Positions 1-4,964 of a stretch of 7,825 nucleotides of DNA are shown in pieces. The position numbers and the translations under genes are program-made. Within the stretch, counting starts at the first letter, position 1, and each line of letters starts with the position of its first letter. Location of the stretch: contig DQED01000122.1 in the NCBI GenBank assembly GCA_003525525.1, positions 1 through 7,825 on the forward strand, given 5' to 3'. Under the pieces are notes generated by a model that saw only the letters and a program-made list of their open reading frames with translations, made no database searches and was not told the DNA's origin. The stretch is from Desulfovibrio sp. (GTDB taxonomy: Bacteria; Desulfobacterota; Desulfovibrionia; Desulfovibrionales; Desulfovibrionaceae).

Positions 1-45
1 CGCAAGACGCTCTACCGCAAGATCCGGCAGTACAACCTGTTCTAG
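1..45 (+). CDS. C-terminal end of a probable sigma-54-dependent (NtrC-type) regulator, partial
   Basis: Reading from base 1, the frame encodes RKTLYRKIRQYNLF and ends at a TAG at 43-45. The pattern R-K-T-L-Y-R-K-I-R-x-Y-N-L is the recognition helix end of the Fis-type helix-turn-helix that closes many sigma-54 enhancer-binding proteins. Only 14 residues are in the window, so the receiver/sensor and AAA+ domains cannot be checked. Its position upstream of a sigma-54 promoter candidate (640-655) and the aldehyde oxidoreductase genes makes it a plausible activator of them. That link is inference. A Fis-family nucleoid protein or another HTH_8 protein would end in a similar way. Confidence 0.7.
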   Translation, partial: RKTLYRKIRQYNLF

Positions 46-56
46 CCCGCGGCCGG

Positions 57-83
57 CCGGGCGACGCCCCTCGCCCGGTTTCG
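57..83 (+). terminator. Possible intrinsic terminator of the upstream regulator gene
   Basis: CCGGGCGA (57-64) pairs perfectly with TCGCCCGG (71-78) across a 6-base loop, and TTTC follows. It lies 11 bases after the stop codon at 43-45. The T-run is short, so termination may be weak. The GC-rich DNA up to about 140 (several GGCCGG/GCCGGC blocks) can also fold in other ways. Confidence 0.45.
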
Positions 84-348
84 CGCCGCCGGCGGCCGCC
101 GGCCGGGAGCCTACCCTGCCTTCCCGGCCGGCAAGGCCGCATGTCCTCCCGCTCCCCGCTGCGGCGATCGACCCCGCGCGTCCTTCCTTGCTTCGGGAAC
201 GGAGGCGTCCCCTGCCTTTTTTCCAAAAAAATCAGCTTGTTGAGCACATTTTCACGCGTTTCGCCTTGGCTGCCCGGTGCGGCCAGCCTGGTTCCCGGCG
301 CTTGCGCACATTCGCTTTTCCGCGCCCGGCGCTTCCCATCGCCGTCAA

Positions 349-368
349 GTTATATTTACTATAACATA
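349..368. promoter_or_regulatory. Operator copy 1, ModE/TunR-like palindrome
   Basis: GTTATA-TTTAC-TATAAC (349-365) is a perfect inverted repeat with a 5-base centre, followed by ATA. A second copy with the same arm length, spacing and flank lies at 767-783. The shared pattern is GTTATRTTYASYATAACATA. Arms of the GTTATA/TATAAC type resemble operators of molybdate-responsive ModE as I remember them, though E. coli ModE sites have a wider centre. The Mo-enzyme genes downstream fit such a role. The site lies about 300 bases upstream of the sigma-54 promoter candidate. The regulator itself is not in the window, so its identity is inference. Confidence 0.6.
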
Positions 369-639
369 GACTTTGCAGTGCTTTTTCTTATGTTTGCATT
401 AGCATTGCGATTGCGGCCATATGCTTTCCGAAGGCGATGACGCTTTTTGACCCATTTCAGAAGGCCAAGTGGATCAAAATTTCTTTCCGTAATCTTTTCA
501 CATTATTCTAGTGCCTTAACGTGAAAACGCACCCTTATGTCGTCTTTGGCAAACTGTCAGCGTGTCACACTGGCTGCGATTCTCGCGTGATACTGTGTCG
601 CCAGCGCCCGGGATGCCGTGTTTTCCTGGCGTCTTTACT

Positions 640-655
640 TGGCCTGCTTCTTGCT
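640..655 (+). promoter_or_regulatory. Sigma-54 (-24/-12) promoter candidate
   Basis: TGGCCTGCTTCTTGCT matches the sigma-54 consensus TGGCACRNNNNTTGCW at all specified positions except A5 and C6. The essential GG (641-642) and GC (653-654) have the required 10-base gap. It points towards the MoeA-like gene and would start transcription near 666, giving an approximately 300-base leader. The preceding gene ends like a sigma-54 activator. No convincing upstream activator site was identified; GTGTCACAC near 559-567 is the best short palindrome upstream of it. Confidence 0.6.
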
Positions 656-766
656 GCGTTACTGTACCATATGTCGGACTCAGCATTTCGAACCAGCAGT
701 GACGCCGCTTCGCGGACGACATTTCCACAGCTGTCTGGGCACAGGGCGCATGCGGGCCGCACAAAA

Positions 767-786
767 GTTATGTTCAGCATAACATA
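767..786. promoter_or_regulatory. Operator copy 2, ModE/TunR-like palindrome
   Basis: GTTATG-TTCAG-CATAAC (767-783) is a perfect inverted repeat with a 5-base centre, again preceded by AA and followed by ATA, as at 349-368. The copies start 418 bases apart. The substitutions (A/G in the left arm, T/C in the right) are compensatory and keep the palindrome, as expected of a protein-binding dimer site under selection. It lies about 100 bases downstream of the start predicted from the sigma-54 site. A bound protein here could block elongation, or form a loop with copy 1. Confidence 0.65.
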
Positions 787-867
787 TCAAAGCATCACAT
801 GCTCCTTCCCCTTGCAGGGAAAACCGGTTACCGGAGCCATGCACGCTTGCCGAAACGATGTTCCATG

Positions 868-892
868 GTCACGGAAGCAAAAAAAACGTGAC
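868..892. repeat. Inverted repeat in the leader of the MoeA-like gene
   Basis: GTCACG (868-873) and CGTGAC (887-892) are exact complements separated by 13 bases that include an 8-A run. This could form an mRNA hairpin or be a protein site. It lies about 76 bases before the ATG. Six-base arms of this kind can occur by chance, so the call is weak. Confidence 0.25.
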
Positions 893-956
893 TCTAGAAA
901 TTCCCGTCCCGCCCGGGCCGTGGCAACCGCAGCCGCGCCGCGCTGGAGGCACAGCT

Positions 957-962
957 AAGGAG
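957..962 (+). promoter_or_regulatory. Shine-Dalgarno that fixes the MoeA-like start
   Basis: AAGGAG lies six bases before the ATG at 969-971, a near-ideal ribosome binding site. The frame is open further upstream to an ATG at 858. That start has no comparable site, and it would add a Pro/Arg/Gly-rich 37-residue extension that does not belong to the family. Confidence 0.85.
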
Positions 963-968
963 CAGTTC

Positions 969-1991
969 ATGCGCAGCGTTCCCGTCGAAGAAGCCAAAGG
1001 CATGGTCCTTTGCCACGACATCACCCGCATCGTCCCGGGCGAGGGCAAGGGGCCGGCGTTCCGCAAGGGCCACGTCATCGCCGCCGAGGACATCCCGACC
1101 CTGCTGCGCCTGGGCAAGGAACACATTTACGTCTGGGATCTCGCCGAGGGCCTCGTACACGAGGACGACGCCGCCGCGCGCATCGCCAAGGCCGTGGCCG
1201 GCCAGGGCACGACCCTGACCCAGCCCTGCGAAGGCCGCATCAACCTCCTGGCCGACCGGCGCGGCCTGCTCAAGATCGACACAGAGGCGCTTTTCCGCCT
1301 CAACTCCATCGACGAAGTGACCATCGCCACCATCCACGGCGACGCGGTCGTCTCCCCCGGGCAGATGCTGGCCGGCACGCGGGTCGTGCCCCTGGTGGTC
1401 GCCAAGGAGCGGCTGGAGGCGGTGGAGGCGGTCACGGCCGAAACCGGCCCGGTGGTGTCCGTGCAGCCTTTCCGGCCGCTTCGCGTGGGCGTGGTGACCA
1501 CCGGCGGCGAGGTCTACCACGGCCGCATCGAGGACAAGTTCGGGCCGGTGCTGCGCCGCAAGTTCGATGCGCTGGGCTGCCAGGTCTTCCGCCAGGTCAT
1601 CGTGCCCGACGACCGGGACATGACCGTGCGGGCCATCCGCCAGCTTTTGGCCGAAGGCGCGGAGATGATCGCGGTCACGGGCGGCATGTCCGTCGATCCC
1701 GACGACCTCTCCCCCTCTTCGATCCGCGCCGCCGGGGGCGAGGTCGTGACCTACGGCTCGCCCACCTTCCCGGGGGCCATGTTCATGCTCGCCTACATCG
1801 GCGAAACGCCCGTCGTCGGCCTGCCCGGCTGCGTCATGTACCACAAGGCCAGCATCTTCGACCTGACGGTGCCGCGGCTTGTGGCCGGCGAAAAGCTTTC
1901 CAAGCCCGACATCGTGGCGCTGGGACACAGCGGGCTTTGCGCCATGTGTCCGGAATGCCGGTATCCGCTGTGCGGATTCGGCAAGAATTAG
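969..1991 (+). CDS. MoeA-like molybdopterin-binding protein with C-terminal cysteine cluster
   Basis: A 340-residue protein of the MoeA/MogA (MoCF_biosynth) superfamily, probably cytoplasmic. It starts MRSVPVEEAKGMVL. The molybdopterin-binding fold is shown by V-V-T-T-G-G-E at about 175-181 followed by G-R-I-E-D-K-F-G-P-V-L, equivalent to the MoeA stretch with G-D-E-L and D-S-N, and by TGGMSVDPDD at 237-246. VGLPGCVMYHKASIFDLTVPRL matches the 'GxPGxP..A...F...V.P.L' segment that closes the MoeA core. It is shorter than the roughly 400-residue E. coli MoeA and diverges in its N-terminal part. The last 20 residues carry C324-x2-C327-x2-C330-x4-C335, a likely metal or Fe-S site absent from classical MoeA. 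As the gene before a molybdoenzyme, it probably supports cofactor metalation, maturation or insertion; the exact step is not shown by the sequence. It is transcribed in the same direction as mop, 138 bases upstream of the mop ATG. Confidence 0.85.
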   Translation: MRSVPVEEAKGMVLCHDITRIVPGEGKGPAFRKGHVIAAEDIPTLLRLGKEHIYVWDLAEGLVHEDDAAARIAKAVAGQGTTLTQPCEGRINLLADRRGLLKIDTEALFRLNSIDEVTIATIHGDAVVSPGQMLAGTRVVPLVVAKERLEAVEAVTAETGPVVSVQPFRPLRVGVVTTGGEVYHGRIEDKFGPVLRRKFDALGCQVFRQVIVPDDRDMTVRAIRQLLAEGAEMIAVTGGMSVDPDDLSPSSIRAAGGEVVTYGSPTFPGAMFMLAYIGETPVVGLPGCVMYHKASIFDLTVPRLVAGEKLSKPDIVALGHSGLCAMCPECRYPLCGFGKN

Positions 1992-2129
1992 GCGTATCGC
2001 GGCCGACGGTCGCTGTCTGGGGAACATCCGCGCGAGGGCGATTACTGGAGGCGCGCAGGGTCACGACCCCGAAGCGGCGTCCCGCGTCGGTGAAAAAGGG
2101 AATCCTCTAACCAGAGCACGGAGACACGC
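1992..2129 (+). other. Spacer between the MoeA-like gene and mop
   Basis: The spacer is 138 bases with no gene. A six-pair hairpin, GCGGCC (1999-2004) with GGTCGC (2008-2013) and loop GAC, begins 8 bases after the stop codon, but no T-run follows. It is therefore more likely an mRNA-stability or pausing element than a terminator. GGGT-CACG-ACCC near 2058 is another small stem. I saw no convincing promoter and no riboswitch I could recognise. The last bases hold the Shine-Dalgarno for the ATG at 2130. Confidence 0.5.
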
Positions 2130-2132
2130 ATG
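2120..2132 (+). promoter_or_regulatory. Shine-Dalgarno and ATG that appear to start mop, out of frame
   Basis: GGAG at 2120-2123 stands six bases before the ATG at 2130-2132. By contrast, the only in-frame start for the rest of mop, GTG at 2165, is preceded by a purine stretch (GCGGAAAAAA) with a poor Shine-Dalgarno match. The initiation signal therefore favours 2130. That ATG opens a frame of only 12 codons ending at the TGA at 2166-2168. Confidence 0.65.
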
Positions 2133-2168
2133 GAAATTGCAAAAAAGCGGAAAAAATCTGGGTCGTGA
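2130..2168 (+). other. Short leader frame with A AAA AAG slippery heptamer and GTGA overlap
   Basis: From the ATG the zero frame reads MEIAKKRKKSGS and stops at TGA 2166-2168. Codons 4-6 are GCA AAA AAG, so the heptamer A-AAA-AAG (2141-2147) sits in exactly the phase used by -1 frameshift sites such as E. coli dnaX. Slipping back one base makes the next codon GCG at 2147 and gives MEIAKKAEKIWV followed directly by the mop frame (VNGIERKL). D. gigas Mop begins MIQKVITVNGIE, so the fused reading has the family's N-terminal strand. Possible stimulators are TGAGC-GCAA-GCTCA (2176-2189) and an enclosing GGGTCG/CGATCCC stem (2160-2165 with 2194-2200). A missing A in the six-A run (2141-2146), as an assembly error or true mutation, would look identical. 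The TGA overlaps the GTG as GTGA, so coupled re-initiation is the third reading. Confidence 0.6.
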
Positions 2169-4879
2169 ATGGCATTGAGCGCAAGCTCATCGTCGATCCC
2201 GACGCCTTCCTGTCCGAAGTGCTGCGCGAGCAGATGCACCTGGTCGGCACCAAGGTCGGCTGCGGCAAGGGCCAGTGCGGCGCCTGCTCCGTCATCCTCG
2301 ACGGCAAGGTCGTGCGCGCCTGCATCACCAAGGTCCGCCGCATCGAAAACTACGCCAACATCACCACGATCGAAGGCCTGGGCACCCCCAAGAACCTGCA
2401 CCCGCTGCAGGTGGCCTGGGTGGTCAACGGCGCGGCCCAGTGCGGCTTCTGCACCCCGGGCTTCATCATGTCCGCCAAGGGCCTGCTGGACGAGAATCCC
2501 AAGCCCACCCGCGAGCAGGTGCGCGATTGGTTCCAGAAGCACAAGAACGTGTGCCGCTGCACCGGCTACATCCCGCTGGTCGACTCCGTCATGGACGCCG
2601 CCAAGGTGTTGCGCGGCGAGATGACCCTCGACATCAACCACAACTTCCCGGCCGACGGCAACATCTTCAATTCCCGTGCGCCGCGTCCCTCCGGCGTGGC
2701 CAAGGTCACCGGCCAATGGGCCTTCGGCGACGACCAGAAGCTCCAGCTGCCGCCCGACACCCTGCACCTGGCCATCGTCGAAGCCCGCGTGTCCCACGCC
2801 AACATCAAGGGCATCGACGTCTCCGAAGCCCTCAAGATGGAAGGCGTCCACAGCGTCATCACCGCCAAGGACGTCAAGGGCAAGAACCGCATCACCGGCC
2901 TGATCACCTTCCCCACCAACAAGGGTGACGGTTGGGATCGTCCGATCCTGTGCGACGAAAAGGTGTTCCAGTACGGCGACGCCATCGCCCTGGTCGCCGC
3001 CACTTCCGAAAAGATCGCCCGCGCCGCCGCCGAGTTGGTCAAGGTCGATCTGGAAGTCCTGCCGGCCTACATGAACGCCCCGGCGGCCATGGCCGAAGAC
3101 GCCATCGAAATCCACCCCGGCACCCCCAACACCTACTACAAGCAGGGCCTGGTCAAGGGCGACGATCCCGCGCCCTTCTTCAGCAGCCCCGACTGCGTGG
3201 TGGCCGAAGGCAGCTACTACACCCAGCGCCAGCCGCACCTGCCCATCGAGCCTGACGTCGGCTACGCCATGTACGACGAGGACGGCATCCTGCGCATCTA
3301 CTCCAAGTCCATCGGCCTGTACCTGCACCTGTACATGATCGCCCCGGGCCTCGGCGTCGAGCCGGACAAGATCGCCCTGATCCAGCTGCCCACCGGCGGC
3401 ACCTTCGGCTACAAGTTCAGCCCGACCATGGAAGCCCTCGTCGGCGCCGCCACCATGGCCACCGGCCGTCCCTGCCACCTGCACTACAACTACGCGCAGC
3501 AGCAGTACTACACCGGCAAGCGCTCCCCGTTCTGGACCACCGGCAAGGTGGCCGCCGACAAGAAGACCGGCAAGATCAAGGGCACCCAGCACGAGTGGAT
3601 CTGCGACCACGGTCCCTACTCCGAGTTCGGCGACCTGCTGACCCTGCGCGGCGCCCAGTACTTCATGGCCGGCTACGGCATCCCGAACATGCGCGCCGTG
3701 GGCTATTGCGTGTGCACCAACCACGGTTGGGGTTCGGCCTTCCGCGGCTACGGCTCGCCGGAGATCATGTTCCCCTCCGAGGTCCTGATGGACGAGCTGG
3801 CCCTCAAGGGCGGCTGGGATCCGCTGGAACTGCGCTACACCAACTGCTACCGTCCGGGCGACACCACCCCGACCGGACAGGTGCCCGACTCCTTCATGTA
3901 TCCGGAGATGATCGACATCCTCCGGCCCAAGTACAAGGCCGCCCTGGCCAATGCCAAGCGCCACTCCACCGACACCCTGAAGAAGGGCGTGGGCGTGGCC
4001 TTCGGCATCTACGGCGCGGGCCTTGACGGCGCGGACTCCGCCGGCGCCGACGTCGAGCTCAACGCCGACGGCACCATCACGATCTTCAACACCTGGCAGG
4101 ACCATGGCCAGGGTTCCGACCTCGGCACCCTGTGCTTCGCCCACGAAGCCCTCAAGCCCCTGGGCATCCCGGCCTCCAAGCTGAAGATCTTCCTCAACGA
4201 CACCAGCAAGTGCCCGAACTCCGGCCCGGCCGGCGGTTCGCGCTCCAACGTCCTCGTCGGCAACGCCATCATCAACGGCTGCACGCAGCTCGTCGACGCC
4301 ATGCGCAAGCCCGACGGCTCGTTCCGCACCTACGACGAGATGGTAAAAGACGGCCTCAAGACCAAGTACAACGGCACGTGGACCCAGCCGGCCACCGACT
4401 GCGACCCGAACACCGGCCAGGGCAACCCGTTCGCCAACTACATGTACGGCCTGTTCATGGCCGAAGTGACCGTGGACACCACCACCGGCAAGACCCAGGT
4501 CGACAAGATGACCCTGGTGGAAGACATCGGCACCCTGACCAACCGCCAGACCGTCGACGGCCAGAACTGGGGCGGCTTGGCCCAGGGCGTCGGCCTGGCC
4601 CTGTCCGAGGACTTCGAGGACATCAAGAAGCACTCGTCGCTCGCCGGCGCGGGCGTGCCCTACATCAAGGACATCCCGGACGTCATGGAGCTGATCTACG
4701 TCGACTCGCCGCGTGAACACGGCCCGTTCGGCGGTTCCGGCGTCGGCGAAGTGCCGCTGTGCGGTCCGCACCCGGCCATCATCAACGCCATCGCCAACGC
4801 CACCGGCGGCGCTTTCGTCCGTCACCTCCCGGCCTACCCCGAGAAGGTGCTGGCCGCCATCAAGGAGCTTGGCAAGTAA
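2165..4879 (+). CDS. mop: Aldehyde oxidoreductase, molybdenum [2Fe-2S] enzyme (Mop)
   Basis: A 904-residue protein from the GTG at 2165, or 916 residues if translation begins at 2130 with a -1 shift. It oxidises aldehydes to carboxylic acids with water as oxygen donor, using molybdopterin cytosine dinucleotide and two [2Fe-2S] clusters; this is the xanthine oxidase family without the FAD domain. The plant-ferredoxin-type cluster is C33, C38, C41, C53; the second cluster is C93, C96, C130, C132. These spacings are identical to D. gigas Mop, offset by seven residues. The Mo domains show GGTFGYKFSP, AFRGYG (Arg527), DHGQG and GGSR. GVGE near the C-terminus supplies Glu862, equivalent to catalytic Glu869 of D. 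gigas. There is no signal peptide, so it is cytoplasmic. D. gigas Mop is 907 residues, so the gene is full length except at its start. Third positions are almost always C or G, more uniformly than in the neighbours, suggesting high expression. The GTG start would clip the first beta-strand of the ferredoxin domain. Confidence 0.95.
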   Translation: MNGIERKLIVDPDAFLSEVLREQMHLVGTKVGCGKGQCGACSVILDGKVVRACITKVRRIENYANITTIEGLGTPKNLHPLQVAWVVNGAAQCGFCTPGFIMSAKGLLDENPKPTREQVRDWFQKHKNVCRCTGYIPLVDSVMDAAKVLRGEMTLDINHNFPADGNIFNSRAPRPSGVAKVTGQWAFGDDQKLQLPPDTLHLAIVEARVSHANIKGIDVSEALKMEGVHSVITAKDVKGKNRITGLITFPTNKGDGWDRPILCDEKVFQYGDAIALVAATSEKIARAAAELVKVDLEVLPAYMNAPAAMAEDAIEIHPGTPNTYYKQGLVKGDDPAPFFSSPDCVVAEGSYYTQRQPHLPIEPDVGYAMYDEDGILRIYSKSIGLYLHLYMIAPGLGVEPDKIALIQLPTGGTFGYKFSPTMEALVGAATMATGRPCHLHYNYAQQQYYTGKRSPFWTTGKVAADKKTGKIKGTQHEWICDHGPYSEFGDLLTLRGAQYFMAGYGIPNMRAVGYCVCTNHGWGSAFRGYGSPEIMFPSEVLMDELALKGGWDPLELRYTNCYRPGDTTPTGQVPDSFMYPEMIDILRPKYKAALANAKRHSTDTLKKGVGVAFGIYGAGLDGADSAGADVELNADGTITIFNTWQDHGQGSDLGTLCFAHEALKPLGIPASKLKIFLNDTSKCPNSGPAGGSRSNVLVGNAIINGCTQLVDAMRKPDGSFRTYDEMVKDGLKTKYNGTWTQPATDCDPNTGQGNPFANYMYGLFMAEVTVDTTTGKTQVDKMTLVEDIGTLTNRQTVDGQNWGGLAQGVGLALSEDFEDIKKHSSLAGAGVPYIKDIPDVMELIYVDSPREHGPFGGSGVGEVPLCGPHPAIINAIANATGGAFVRHLPAYPEKVLAAIKELGK

Positions 4880-4909
4880 CCTTCGGGGTCTTACACTCCT
4901 CCAAAAATG

Positions 4910-4949
4910 AACGACGGGGCGGGCGCGATGCGCCCGTCCCGTTGTTTCC
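4910..4949 (+). terminator. Strong hairpin after mop, terminator or attenuator
   Basis: AACGACGGGGCGGGCGC (4910-4926) pairs with the sequence ending GTTGTT (4930-4946) around a GAT loop. It forms 17 pairs, two of them G-U, and the 3' arm runs into TTGTTTCCC. It starts 31 bases after the mop stop and ends 18 bases before the next ATG. An A5 run on the 5' side (4904-4908) would serve as a T-run on the other strand. It probably protects or ends the abundant mop message while letting some transcription through to the downstream gene. The T-run is interrupted, so partial termination is my best reading. Confidence 0.65.
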
Positions 4950-4964
4950 CACCGGAAGGCATCC

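Larger units (their letters stand above)
46..968. other. Long regulatory intergenic region
   Basis: This 923-base stretch carries no convincing gene. The short open frames in it start without a Shine-Dalgarno, have no recognisable motifs, and use codons unlike the neighbours. Composition changes sharply: 46-140 is very GC-rich, and about 340-520 is AT-rich, which is unusual for this genome and typical of promoter or bendable DNA. Recognisable elements are the hairpin at 57-83, two copies of one palindrome (349-365 and 767-783), a sigma-54 promoter candidate (640-655) and an inverted repeat (868-892). The final Shine-Dalgarno AAGGAG is at 957-962. Bases 394-417 contain four near-repeats of a six-base unit (TTTGCA, TTAGCA, TTGCGA, TTGCGG) of unknown meaning. 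Confidence 0.75.

Noticed and set aside
360..365. TATAAC as a sigma-70 -10 box
   Set aside because: No acceptable -35 hexamer lies 16-18 bases upstream, and the hexamer is fully explained as an arm of the palindrome.
447..480. TTGACC as a -35 box
   Set aside because: The expected -10 position reads TGGATC or similar, with no TATAAT-like hexamer at 16-19 bases.
141..958. Small open frames in the intergenic region (141-440, 521-958 plus; 516-780 minus)
   Set aside because: They have no ribosome sites or recognisable motifs, their codons differ from the neighbours, and they overlap the operators and promoter candidate.
858..968. Upstream ATG at 858 as the start of the MoeA-like protein
   Set aside because: It has no Shine-Dalgarno and adds 37 residues of Pro/Arg/Gly-rich text. 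The ATG at 969 has AAGGAG at six bases and begins a family-like MRSVPVEEAKGM.
666..968. Molybdenum cofactor riboswitch in the leader of the MoeA-like gene
   Set aside because: I looked because of the gene context, but found only short isolated stems (806-821, 824-834, 868-892) and no multi-helix layout I could match to that class. A covariance-model scan would decide.
894..2027. Minus-strand open frame of 377 codons over the MoeA-like gene, and a plus-strand frame at 1010-2110
   Set aside because: Both are compositional shadows. The 969-1991 frame has a good Shine-Dalgarno and the MoeA motifs.
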